A DNA stretch of 64,000 nt from Symbiodinium natans (lineage: Eukaryota; Sar; Dinophyceae; Suessiales; Symbiodiniaceae): positions 139,001 to 203,000 of the forward strand of contig CAJNDS010001380.1 of the NCBI GenBank assembly GCA_905221605.1, given 5' to 3'. The notes beneath the pieces are model-generated. The model saw only the letters and a list, made by a program, of their open reading frames with translations, was not told where the DNA came from and did not search any database. Positions 31,797 to 42,762 of the stretch are shown one piece after another (the stretch's first letter is position 1; the number at the start of each line of letters is the position of its first letter). The translations under genes and the position numbers were made by a program.

Positions 31797-34648
31797 TGGA
31801 AACCGAAGAAGGAAAACAGAGAGTTCAAAAGGCGATAGAACGAATGGACAAAGACTATTCCGCCAAGAACAAGAAGAAAAGAAAAGCTCAAGAAGAACCC
31901 GCGTTGGAAGGTCAACCTGCAGAAGGAGAGGTTGCAGCTGAAGAAGCTGCAGGAGCACCATTGGAACGTCCAAGCCAAATGCAGGTGGACAACCCAAGTC
32001 GAGAGTCACGAAAGCGAGAAGCGGAAAGACATGTCGAAGATCTTTATCATGAAGAACAAGAAACAGATGAGCCCGACATTGTCAGAGCAAACATTCAAGG
32101 TGGAAGTTCAGGATCTGGTGGAGAACACACGGATCTGTCGTACAAGCAGGTGAAAGATCCAGAGCAGTTGGACGATGTGAGCTACCTGGAACATGAATTC
32201 CACTCGCGAGGCATGCGATGCACAAGAAAGGAAGCAGAAGTGATATCCAACCTGGTTGGTTCACTAGGTGTGGATGTCAAAGCATCTGTTCCTTTGAATG
32301 AAGGACTGTGCCTAAGTGTGGAAGACAAGGGCTGGCGACTTCAGAAGCAAGATGAAGTTGAAGCCTTGTTCAGAAAGCTCGAAGAAGAGAAGCCAACGCT
32401 CGTGGTGGGACTACCGCCCGATGGACCATTTGCGGGAGTCCAACGAAGCTACAATTCTCTTCAGAAGGCGAGCAAAGAGAAAGAAAAGACAGTGCTGGAA
32501 GTTGGAAGGAAACAGGTGAGAACCTGTGTTGAAGCATACAAGTTCCAACTAGGACAACAGAAGTACTATCTCCAAGAATGTCCCAAGGGTGCAAAATCTT
32601 GGGAGCACACTCAGTACCAACAACTGAGTGAGGAGTCCTATGTGGTCGAAGGTCCAATTTGCAGATGGACTGTGAACAAAAGCGGTGGAAACTTGGAAGG
32701 AAGTTCTTTCAAGAAAAGAACGAGATGGATCACCAACTCTGCCGCGCTAGCAGCAGCACTGCGAAAGACATGTGCTCGAACAGGACAAGAAAGAGTCTGG
32801 AAGAGAGAACTTGCGTTCGAGGAGGGGAAAGTTGCAGCGAGACTGTGTTACCCTCCAAGACTCGTGCAAGCCATTGCCAAAGGCATCAAAGCACAACTGG
32901 TGCTTGATGGTGAACTCAAAGAGCTTGGTTCAGTTGGAGGACCTGATCCTCATGAAGAACCGAACTTCGAAGAACATCATTACGAGACGTTGCCTAAGGC
33001 AGATGAGCTCTACGTCAAAGAACCGGTCATCGATGCAAATACAGGTGCAGAACTCAATCCAAAGAAGGTAGCGAAGGCACGATTGACAGAACTCGAATGG
33101 GTGAAGAAACAGAACGTCTATACCAAAGTGGACGAAGCGACTTGCTGGCAAGAAACCGGAAGACCACCCATCACGTTGAAGTGGGTAGACAGAAACAAGG
33201 GAGACAATGTGAACGAGAACTACAGAAGCCGACTTGTAGTTCGAGAAGTCAAGTCTCAAGGGCAAGCAGCCTTGTTGCCTGAACATGCGTTGTTCAGCAG
33301 TATGCCGCCACTTGAGGCAGTGAAGCTTCTGTGTTCACTCATGACCACTCTACGCGTTTCGCGAAGAGGAGGCAAACTGTCTTTGCGGTTGATAGACATC
33401 AGCCGTGCCCATTTCTACGGTCGTGCAACTCGAAGAATCTTTGTGACACTTCCAGAAGGAGACGAATCTCCTGGAAAGTGCGGACTTCTACTCAAGACCA
33501 TGTATGGAACCCGTGACGCATCAAGTACTTGGCAAAGAGACTACAGCGAACTTATGGCAAAGCACGATTTCCGCGCTGGAAAGGCGTGGCCATGCATCTT
33601 CTACAACGAGAAGGAAGATGTCAGACTTCTGGTGCATGGTGACGACTTCTTTTGTTTGGCAGATGACGAAGGCCATGCGTATCTAGACAAAGCTCTGAGC
33701 GAACGGTATGAGTATCGATGTGACGGACATATCGGACCAACACATGGAGACCAAATGGTCGTGTTGAACCGTCTGATCTGCTATGACAAGGAGACCGGCA
33801 AGGTTACCTATGAAGCAGATCCCCGTCATGTGGAAGCTCTAGTCAGAGAGCTTGGTTTGGAAAAGGCCAAGGCTGTAAGGACACCTGCGGAAAAGAAGAA
33901 ACAGGGAGAAGTAATGAAGACCCTAGAGATGCCACCAATGAACGACGCGATGCAGCGAAGCTATCGCTCAATAACTATGCGAGCCGCGTTTTTGGCACAG
34001 GATCGGCCAGATATCGCGGAAGCCACAAAGAGCCTAGCCAGACACATGAAAGCACCTCATGAAGCTGCCTGGTCGGACTTGAAGAGGCTTGGAAGATACC
34101 TGAGTGGAAAGCCAAGACTGGTATACGAGTACCATCCTCAACGATTCCAAAAGGACCTGACCGTGTACTGTGATTCAGACCACGCTGGTTGTCTCATCAC
34201 GCGGAGGTCCACAACGGGAATTGTGACCATGTATGGCTCACACTGTATCAAGCATAGTTCCAACGTGCAGACAACCGTGAGTCTGTCGTCTGGAGAAAGT
34301 GAGTTCTACGCGATAGTGAAAGCCAGTGCAGTTGGACTGAGCCAACAGGCCCTACTGCACGATTGGGGTATCCAAGTGAACCTACGCATCCTCAGCGACA
34401 GCAGTGCCGCAAGGGGTACGTGCTCAAGGCAAGGTCTGGGGCAAACCAGACACGTACAAACAAGATACCTATGGGTTCAAGAGAAAGTAGCACGCAACGA
34501 GCTCAAGCTCGAGCGAGTCGCTACGGAAAAGAACCTGTCGGATCTGTGTACGAAACCACTGCCTGAGATTGCCGTTGAAAAGCACTTGAAGACCATGGGT
34601 CTGAAGCACTACGAGAAAAGAGCTGAAGGAGGAAAGCAACTGGTGTGA
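31740..34648 (+). CDS. Copia reverse transcriptase and RNase H
   Basis: The ORF is open from 31718 with a GTG, not an ATG; homologous sequence begins about 31750. Numbering residues from 31718, the RT core has LIDISRAHFYG (first catalytic Asp, residue 560) and LVHGDDF (Asp642-Asp643, the YxDD-box equivalent). RNase H follows with VYCDSDHAG (Asp819), SSGESEFYA and LSDSSAARG. TGA at 34646-34648. It copies element RNA into DNA. A frame change near 31,740 separates it from integrase. Domains are otherwise complete and uninterrupted. Confidence 0.9.
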
Positions 34649-34723
34649 AAGCAAAGGCCAACAACAGGAGTAGAGGACTTTGAAGGTTAGAGGCCACTGG
34701 ATGGAAAACCCATCACCTGGCCT

Positions 34724-34731
34724 AGGAGGGG
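34724..34731 (+). promoter_or_regulatory. Polypurine tract
   Basis: AGGAGGGG immediately precedes the 3' LTR, the expected plus-strand priming site. Confidence 0.85.
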
Positions 34732-34853
34732 TGATTCGATGTGAGAGTTTTCATAGGTTACAGGATGCATGTTTCACTTCTTACGACATCGTTGTTGGCT
34801 CAAGCCTGGAAAAAGGTGTGCTGGTAGATTAGCCCAAACTTAATCTCCGTTCA
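34732..34853 (+). repeat. 3' LTR, 122 bp
   Basis: Identical to the 5' LTR, and followed by the target duplication GCCTA and then a CCCTAAA array. Confidence 0.95.
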
Positions 34854-35361
34854 GCCTAAACCCTAAACCCCAAACCCTAAACCCTAAACCCTAAACCCCA
34901 AACCCTAAACCCCAAACCCTAAACCCCGAAACCGAAACCCCAAACCCCAAACCCTAAACCCCAAACCCGAAACCCCAATCCCCAAACCCTAAACCCGAAA
35001 CCCTAAACCCTAAACCCTAAACCCTAAACCCTAAACCCTAAACCCACTTTGAGGCAAGCCATGGTCTCAAAGCACAGGACTCCTCGGAGCATCACCTGAA
35101 GGGACTAAGGGAGGGGCCCTTGCAAGGGACCTTAGGGTGTTTAGGGCTTAGGGCTTAGGGCTTAGGGCTTAGGGTTTGGGGTTTAGGGTTTAGGGTTAGG
35201 GTTTAGGGTTTAGGGTTTGGGGTTTAGGGTTTAGGGTTTGGGTTCTTAAGGGCGGGGGGTTCAAGGGTCTGCAACCCAAGGTTCCCTACTACTCCCCAAC
35301 CACTCCCCAATTCGTCCCTAAGGCTCCCTAGCCTACCACCATGAACCCCGCTACCTCAAGA

Positions 35362-35462
35362 CCTAGTAGTAGAGTAGGAAACCTTTAACCTTTTTGTGGT
35401 AGTATAATCCCCTAGGAATCCCAAAGGTTAACCTTTAATTCCCCTTGGTTACTGGACAACTA
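35362..35462. mobile_element. MITE family F7 copy
   Basis: CCTAGTAGTAGAGTAGG at the left end and GGTTACTGGACAAC at the right. A second copy is at 53171-53279; diverged relatives are near 41866-41952 and 55226-55350. Confidence 0.7.
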
Positions 35463-35490
35463 AGAAGAACTCCCTTGAGAACCCCATAAA

Positions 35491-35550
35491 GGGGCTACAT
35501 TGGGCCTGTTTAGGTATCTAGGGACTACATTGGGCCTGTTTAGGTATCTA
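35491..35550 (+). repeat. 30-bp tandem duplication
   Basis: Two copies of a unit containing CTACATTGGGCCTGTTTAGG, differing at one base. Confidence 0.9.
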
Positions 35551-35716
35551 GGGATGATGTCAGGTACGTATAGGGGTAGTAGGAGGGGGATAAGATGAAA
35601 GGGGTTCCTTCTAGGGGTCCCTCCTGATATCCCTTCAAATTCCTGGCCGAAAATTCCGTGGAGGAATTGAGAATGCCTGCCTGAAGGTCCGCGCCCAAAG
35701 GTCCGATTTAGGGTTT

Positions 35717-35823
35717 GCTACTGTTTGCTTAAGAACCCCAAAAGAATAACAAACAACAAGCCCCATATTGACCTTAATAAGGAAGAATGTTTTTGAATTT
35801 CTGAGTTCTTAAGCAGTTAGTAG
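35717..35823. mobile_element. MITE family F1 copy
   Basis: TTTGCTTAAGAACCCC at the left, TGAGTTCTTAAGCAGTTAG at the right, with internal CTTAATAAGGAAGAAT. Confidence 0.75.
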
Positions 35824-36123
35824 TTTAACGTGTAGATTTTTGCGGAGGTTTAGGATTTAGTGTTCAGGGTTTAGTTTTTTGGTGGTTTGGGACTTTAGGT
35901 TTAGGCGGCTCAGTGTTTATAGGGTTTAGTTTAGTTACAGGGCGTTTAGGGTTTTAGGGCTTTTGGTTTTTGGGCGTTGCGGTTCGACACCTACCCCGAT
36001 CTTCCAAAACCCCTCAATCCAGGAATATGCCCTCATTCAGAATAGGGATCCTTAGTATAACTTCGGGAAGAATTATTCCTTGCCCTTCTGTACATGCAGA
36101 TACCTTCTTGTCTCTCTAGGGTA

Positions 36124-36318
36124 CTTTGTGGTGCTTCACCGTAACTTTAGATCCTTAGCCTTCTTGGGGTTTATTGGGTTTCTTAAGAAGGCAGCTAGAA
36201 GTTTTTTGTTTTTTATTTTTTTACTTTGTGGTACTTTACTGTAACTTTAGATCCTTACCTTTTTTGGGTTTATTGGGTTTCTTATTAAGGCAGCTAGAAG
36301 TTTAATTTTTTACTGGCC
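36124..36318 (+). mobile_element. Two tandem copies of the introner-like repeat
   Basis: Both begin CTTTGTGGT and contain GTAACTTTAGATCCTTA, GGGTTTATTGGGTTTCTTA and AAGGCAGCTAGAAG. They match intron 1 of the sulfotransferase-like gene (47496-47619) and the copy at 58867-58978. The terminal CTCCTGAGTGCA...CCAAG part is missing here. Confidence 0.75.
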
Positions 36319-37065
36319 TCTTAAGTGAACCCTAAACCCTAGACCCTAGACCCTAAACCCTAAACCCTAAACCCTAAACCCTGAACTCAGCAGAATCTGC
36401 TACGGCCTCGGACCCTTTCTGCAGCTCGGTGTGGGGGGCAGGAAAAGCACCCTTGTGTGGCCCTCACCCCAAAAACCTAAATCCCAAACCTAAAATTAGG
36501 GTTTAGGGTTTAGGTTTTAGGAATTAGGGTTTAGGGTGTGATAACCCTCTCAAGATAGGGCATACCCCCCTAGAATAGTCTAGGGTTTAGGGTACGTGGA
36601 GCCCAAAAGGAAAACCCTACGGCACACTGACTCTTTCAGGGCGTTTGAGAGCACAGCGTCTGCCTCCTGCTCCCCCCGGACGCAGCACCGGCAATCCCTC
36701 CGGGCGTTCCGCACGCGGTGCAGGGCATCGTAGCACACCGCTGCACGGAAAAAATGCGGGGTGCACGAAGCGCCTAAAGCCCGAAACGTGATGAACCCCA
36801 AGCCCTAAACGCCAGCCCCTAAGGCCCTAACCCGGAACCCCAAACCCTAAACCCTAAACCCCTAAACCCCTCAACCCATCAACCCCAAACCCCAAACCCC
36901 AAACCCTAAACCCAAGTTTCAGAGTCTCGGCCGAGCACGCCCGAATCAAGTTTGGGCGCCTGTTTCGGGTCGTCTGAGGATCCGGCCCAACTTCACGAAC
37001 CCTAAACCCTAAACCTAAACCCTAAACCCTAAACCCTAAAGCCATAGTAGTGGCTGCAGCGGCAG

Positions 37066-39503
37066 GCGGCGCAGGAGTCGCCGGCGGCAGCGGCGCCGGC
37101 CGAGGGCGACGCCAAGGCACTGCTTGAAAGGTTTAGGGTTTCGGGTTTGGGGTTTGGGGTTTAGGGTGTAGGGTTTGGGGTTTGGGGTTTGGGGTTTAGG
37201 GTTTGGGATTTGGGGTTTAGGGTTTGGGGTTTAGGGCTTAGGGCTTAGAGTTCAGGGTTTGTCGGGTTTAGAGTTTGGGGTTTGGGGTGGCTTGAAGAGG
37301 CGGAGAAGCTCGATTCCAGTTTCGGCTTGCTTCCACCCTACCTAAGCCCTAAACCCTAAACCCTAAACCCTAAACCCTAAACCCTAAACCTAAACCCTAA
37401 ACCCTAAGGCTTCTCTTCACTGTCACGGTACCAAGACGGGAGCTCCTTTTTGCGACACCTAGGAGGGTTGAGGGTCTAGGGTTTCGGGTTAGGGTTTAGG
37501 GTTTGGGGTTTGGGGTTTGGGGTTTAGGGTTAGAGTTTAGGGTATAGTGACCTCAACAACGAGCGCGATGTAGCACCCTCCTCGAGGCCAACAGCATCCC
37601 AGACCCCGGGGAGGATCCAAAAAGTAGAACCCTAAATAGTACCCTAGACGACTTAGTAGCTACATTTTGTGGGATACAAAAATGTCTATAGAACTGAAAG
37701 TGTACACTTTGGGGCTTATGAACTCAGCAACTAAGACTACGATTGGGTCATTTTGAGGAGCCCTTTAAGGGATCCTCTTTTTGGATCCTCCCGTGGGTCT
37801 GGCATGCTATGAAACCCCTTTGGGGAATTCAGCCCCACAGCCCAACAAAATGCTCCTTATTTAAGCCGCGAAGGTGCGCAGCAAGCTCTAAACCCTAAAC
37901 TCCAAAGTCCTCAACCCTAAACCCTCAACCCTAAACCCTAATCCTAAACCCTAATCCTAAACCCTATAAACCCTAAACCCTAACCCCTTCACAAGTAAGC
38001 TCAACTCCCTGTCGTCGCAAGGCCGCGTCCTTGGGACCGGTTGGCCTTCTCGCCGCCTTCATGCCCTGCGTCCGGCAGAAGGCGGAGGGGCTGAGGGTTT
38101 GTAGGGGTTTAGTGTTAGGGGTTTGGAGTTTATGGTTTAGGGTTGAGGGCGCTTTAGGGGGGTTTTAGGGCTTAGGGACCCTGAGCCCCCGCAACAAGAT
38201 TCCTGACCCGAATCTTGAAACCCTAAGCCCGAACAGCCGCAATCCTCGAAACCTTAACCCTTTAGCAGATCCTAAACACCGCAATCTTGAACCCCTTAGC
38301 CCCCACAAACCCCATAAACTCACGAACCCCCAACCCCAACCCTAAAGACCCTAAGCCCCAAACCATAACCTTGGGCCCCATAAGCCCTAGAGACCCCGAT
38401 CCTGAAAACCCTCAACCCCAAACCCTCAACCCTTTAGAGTTTAGGGTTTAGGGTTCAGGGCCCTCGACCACAGACCCTCAACCCCAAACCCTGCCTAGAC
38501 AAAGAGCCCAGGCGTTAGGGGGGGGGGGGCTCGGCAGTTCGCCAGCGCTCAGGGACTCGCCGAAGAATCAGGGTTTGGGGTTGAGGGTTTAGGGTTCAGG
38601 GTTTAGGGTTTAGGATTTAGGGGCCCAAGTTTAGTTCAGGGTTTGGGGTGGGGGTTGAGGGTTCTAGGATTCCAGGGTTTAGGGCTTGCCTTTGGCCTGC
38701 ATTGGGGAGTAGCAACGCTTGGCGAACTTAGCTTGGGCCCTTGTACCGGGCTATACCTTGGGGGCTTTTACGCATCCTCAGCACCGAAACCCCACAGCCC
38801 TCGATCCCACACTCTGGGGTTTCTAACCCCTGAAGCCTAAATCCTAAACTCCCTAATGTGGGGGCCTGAAAAATTCGAACAGGGTTTTGGGGGTTAATGA
38901 ATTAATGAAGTACAATTATGTAGGGATCATCAGGTAATTCCTCCGACCCCTACAGAAACCGCCGAATCCTACTCTCCCAAGCACCGCAAACGAGCAGGTG
39001 CGGGTCAGACGGCCTCTGCCGCACGCCTCCTTCCTGTGAGCACTGAACGGGCGGTGAGGTAGTCGATCAGCGTCGATACCCTTCTAGGATTGAGGGGCCT
39101 AGCGCCTCAAAATCTTAAACCCCTAAGCCGCCCAAAAAACTAAAAAAAAAAAACACAACAACAAGGACACCCCCCCAGGACCCCCCCCCCCCCCAAAAAA
39201 AAAAAAAAAACTCCAAAAACCCTCCCAAGACCGCTGAAACCCTAAAAGCCCTCAAGCCTCCCCCAAAACCCTAAACCGAAACACCTAACCCCTTAAACCC
39301 CTCAGGCCCTAAAACCCTCCAAAGTCCCACATAGAACCCCCCCCCCCCAAACAAAAAAAAAAAAAAACGAAAAGAACACCTTAAACCCTAAACCCCTCAA
39401 GCCCTAAACCCTAAACCCTGAACCCTAAACCCTAAGTCCCAGAAACCCCCAGCGGTTCGGGAGCCGGAGTCGGAGGGCAGCTGCCATGCGATGCCTTGGA
39501 AAA
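37066..39503 (+). CDS. Unrecognised multi-exon gene with telomere-repeat introns
   Basis: Exons 37066-37116 (AAQESPAAAAPAEGDAK), 37300-37324 (AEKLDSSF), 37409-37453 (FSSLSRYQDGSSFL), 37541-37593 (YSDLNNERDVAPSSRPT) and 38022-38081 (AASLGPVGLLAAFMPCVRQK) join in frame through GC, GC, GA and GC donors and AG|G acceptors. Probable further exons: 38553-38570 (GLAEES), 38956-39058 (TAESYSPKHRKRAGAGQTAS, GT donor) and 39476-39503 (AAAMRCLGK, GT donor). The donor GCTTGC matches the next exon start GCTTCT. I do not recognise the protein. Introns contain arrays and the F4 MITE at 37599-37802. Neither first nor last exon is established. Confidence 0.45.
37599..37802. mobile_element. MITE family F4 copy, long form
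   Basis: CCAGACCCCGGGGAGGATCC at the left and GGATCCTCCCGTGGGTCTGG at the right; 204 bp versus 126 bp for the copy at 11200. GCATC/GCATG flank it. Confidence 0.75.
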
Positions 39504-40728
39504 GTCGGGTGGTTAGGGTTTAGGGTTTAGGGTTTACGGTTTAGGGTGGCCCTTTGAGCCCCAAAACGCGAACCCGTTCAGGGTTTAGGGTTTGGGGTGT
39601 AGGGTTTTTCCATGAGTCTTTCTCTATGCGCCTATATAAACAAAACTGTATATATAAATACTGACTAAATAAATTAAAATAAGTGTACGTATGTGTATAT
39701 ATATATATACACACATTTTTTGTCTGTGTGGTTGTACTAATTTATTCGTTTGGGGTGTAATGGCCGGTTGCGAGGTTTCGATCATCTTACGCAGCCTCAT
39801 CACATTCAGTACAGCAGATGAGAGACCATGCTTGCAGAGGTCTCACGAATTCGTTACACCCTAAACCCTAGACCCTAGACCCTAAGCCCTAAGCCCTAAG
39901 CCCTAAGCCCTAAGCCCTAGACACGAACCCTGAGCCCTCCCTAAGTTTCGAAAGCCGAAACCTGGGCCCTAAACCCCCCTAAACGAGGTTTCGGGTTGTT
40001 GGGTTCGGGATGTAGGATTTAGGGTTTAGGGTTTAGGGTTAGCTGACCAGTCAGACAGCCTCTATGTCTCACCTTTCGGACCTTGACGCTCCTGGAGACC
40101 TTTCGTTACATGTGGTTCTACATCTGTTCGGGTTTGCGGTTTAGGGTTGCTGCGCCGTGCCGCCCTCAGAAGTAGGGGTTGGTGCCCAATTTCCCCTGTT
40201 GCACATCTGATTCAGCAAGACCTGTCCCATATGCCGATGGGTTTGTGCAAAATGTGCCTGGGACATATGCTGCTAGTGAAGAGCCGGCCTGCAAACTTGG
40301 TAAACCCTAAACCCTAAACCCTAAACCCTAAACCCTAAACCCTAAACCCTAAACCCTAAACCCTAAACATCTCTTCCTTAGCACGTACAACCTCCGCACA
40401 AAGCTCTTGGCAAATGTCCCAAAAAGCAGTCCCAGGTGAACGGGTAGAAAGCCCCAGCCTTAGCACTCTAAACCCCAAACCCTAAACCCTAAGCCTCGCG
40501 AACAAAGGATCCGGGTGTAAGCTTTATAAGCTGGAGGGATATCAGGTATTTTTAAGGTCTGTCTACAAGGTTATTATGGCTTATAGGGTTAAAAACCCTA
40601 AACCCTAAACTCGTAGCCCTAAGCCCTAAACCCTAACGTTAGGACCCGGGACCCCTTTCAAGTGCCGGCGTATCGGCCTACACCCTAAACCCTAAACCCT
40701 AAACCCTAAACCCGGTTTTAGGGGGGCC
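39059..40728. other. Intergenic/intronic tract with homopolymers and coding-like islands
   Basis: Poly-C/poly-A runs (39120-39370), an AT-rich segment (39640-39715), arrays, an ATG-initiated island at 39760 (MAGCEVSIILRSLITFSTAD) and an island at 40382-40435 (TYNLRTKLLANVPKSSP) with an acceptor CTTCCTTAG and a GT donor (GTGAAC). These may be exons of the upstream gene, but their phases do not settle it. Confidence 0.4.
40382..40435 (+). CDS. Coding-like exon, unrecognised
   Basis: Bounded by a CCCTAAA array plus ATCTCTTCCTTAG on the left and GTGAAC on the right. Reads TYNLRTKLLANVPKSSP in the only sensible frame. No family or partner exon assigned. Confidence 0.35.
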
Positions 40729-40807
40729 ATGCTCCTCCACGTGTCGCTGCTCAGCGGCAGCACCGCCCGCGTCGAGACTGCGCCCAGCGCCGTCTTGGCC
40801 GACGTCA
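40729..40807 (+). CDS. RCC1-like gene exon 1
   Basis: ATG in GGCCATGC, 47 nt after the end of a CCCTAAA run. Reads MLLHVSLLSGSTARVE... to LADV. GC donor (GCGCCT). Confidence 0.8.
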
Positions 40808-42723
40808 GCGCCTGCGCCCGGTTTACGACTACTTGCTTGAGAACCCCACTCCCCCGGCTTAGGGTTTAGGGTTTAGGGTTTAGGGTTTAGGGTTTAGTGT
40901 TTGGGGTTTAGGGTTTATAATAGGGCAGTTTACTACTAATTGCTTAAGACCCCCCCCCCAAAGGGTTTAGGGTTGTCTAACGTTACTTGGTAGCCCAGTA
41001 ACCATATTAGAAAAAGGATGCCCTTGTACTACTAGCTTAAGAGAGCCCATAATAAATAAAAAAAACAAAAACATAATCATAAGGAAGATAATGTTAAAGA
41101 AGTGAAGTATTCTTCCTTATTAAGGGCATTGTCGGCACCATTCTGGGGGATTCGTCAGCAAGTAGGGTTTAGGGTTTAGGGTTTAGGGTTTAGGGTTTAG
41201 GGTTTGAAACATTGAACCTTAAGCCCTAAACCTCATGGAACCCTGAACTCGCTCAAACCCCCCCTACACCTCGGTGCACCCTCCTATTGTCGGGAGTTCC
41301 TAAGGCCTCGTAAGGCTTCTTTCTAACCCCTAATGCCCCGTCCCCCCCCCCCCCCCCCCCCCCCCCCCCACCCCCCCAACCCCAACAAAAAAAACAAAAA
41401 TCCTCTAAAACACCCCTAAACCCAGAACCTTAAACCCGAAACCCTAAACCCGACAGCCCCCAAGATCCTCCAAACACCCTAAAAGCCTGAACCCTAAACC
41501 CTAAACTCTAAACCCGAAACCCTAGCCCTAAACCCTAAACCCGGAAGATGGCCCAGGAGACCGCGCCGAGGAGGTTCTCGATGTGGGCATCCAATGTCTC
41601 ATTTCTCCTGAAGGACAGGGCTGTGACCCCAGAGTAGGCCCTAATTCCCCCCTTGTTTTAGGGTTTAGGGTTTAGGGTTTAGGGTTTAGGGTTCAGGGTT
41701 TAGGGTTTAGGCCCCTTGTTCCCTTTGGTTTTGGGGCTTTGGTTCCCTTACACGCCCCTTTATGAACCAAAGCGGGCACCCGCTTAGTCCTAGGTTCCTC
41801 CTGGGCCTGGGATGCTGTAAGGTTTGGGGTGTTAGGGGTTTAAAGGTTGTAGGGCTGCCTTCGCCCTTAGTTGAACTTTAAACTTTTTGGGTTTCCTTAT
41901 TTAGTAGGAATATCAAAGTTTAACCCTTTTTTCCCCCTGGTTAGTGGAGAAGTAAGAGGGTTTTAGGGTTTGAGGGCAAGGCTTGGGTATTTGGGGTTTT
42001 GGTGACTAGGGTCTTGGGTTTTAGGGCTTAGGGATTTAGGGTTCAGGGTTTCTCCTGAAGGACAGGGTGTACGGTTTAGGGCTTTCGGGTTTCAGGGGTT
42101 TAGGGTTGGGGGCTTAGGGACGAGGGTTTACGAGTTTAGGGTTTAGGGGTTTAGGGTTTAGGGTTTAGGGTTTAGGTTGTAGGGTTCTAGGGTTTAGGGT
42201 TAGGTCGCTTAGGGACGTTGGGGTGTTGGGGGTTCAGGGGCTTAGTCGGTTTGACGGCTTCGGTTGTTGCTAAACCCTACCAACCCTACAAACCCTAGAA
42301 ACCCTACAAACCCTACAAACCCCACAAACCTACAACCCCAACAAACGCTACAAACCCTACAAACGCTACAAACCCTACAAACGCTACAAACCCTACAAAC
42401 CCTACAAACCCTACAAACGCTACAAACCCTACAAACCATACAAACGCTACAAACCCGACAAACCCGACAAACCCTACAAACCCTACATACCCCACATACC
42501 CTACATGCCCTACAAGCCCTACATACCCTACAAGCCCTACAAACCCTACATACTCTACAAGCCTTAAACGCTACAAACCCGAAAGCCCGCGCATGAAGGC
42601 AACCCTAAACCCTAAACCCTGGACCCTAAACCCTAAACCCTCAACCCTCAACCTCAACCCTCAACCCCTCAACCCCTCAACCCCTCAACCCCTCAACCCC
42701 TCAACCCCTCAACCCCTCAACCC

Positions 42724-42762
<39 letters not shown>

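Larger units (their letters stand above)
25644..34853 (+). mobile_element. Full-length Ty1/copia LTR retrotransposon, 9210 bp
   Basis: Identical 122-bp LTRs begin TG and end CA. They flank a primer-binding site, a gag ORF with a zinc knuckle, then protease, integrase, reverse transcriptase and RNase H in the Ty1/copia order, and a polypurine tract. The 5-bp direct repeat GCCTA flanks the element (25639-25643 and 34854-34858). LTR identity points to a recent insertion. The pol region is not one ORF: frame changes lie near 30,040, 30,410 and 31,740. The right target copy forms the first unit of a CCCTAAA array, so the element inserted at the edge of a telomere-like block. No envelope-like ORF is seen. 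Confidence 0.95.
34859..37065. other. Repeat tract between the retrotransposon and the next gene
   Basis: Arrays at 34859-35042 and 35140-35245, MITE copies at 35362-35462 and 35717-35823, a 30-bp tandem duplication (35491-35550), two introner-family copies (36124-36318), and islands at 35041-35095, 35640-35684, 36385-36470, 36592-36790 and 36905-36995. The 36592-36790 island is open on both strands, so its direction cannot be called. Confidence 0.5.

Noticed and set aside
36580-36801. 73-residue minus-strand ORF
   Set aside because: The GC-rich segment is open in several frames on both strands, and on the plus strand it has an acceptor-like CTCTTTCAG; direction cannot be settled.
42242-42596. 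ORFs of FVGFVG and LQTLQT repeats
   Set aside because: Products of the CCCTACAAA nonamer array inside intron 2 of the RCC1-like gene.
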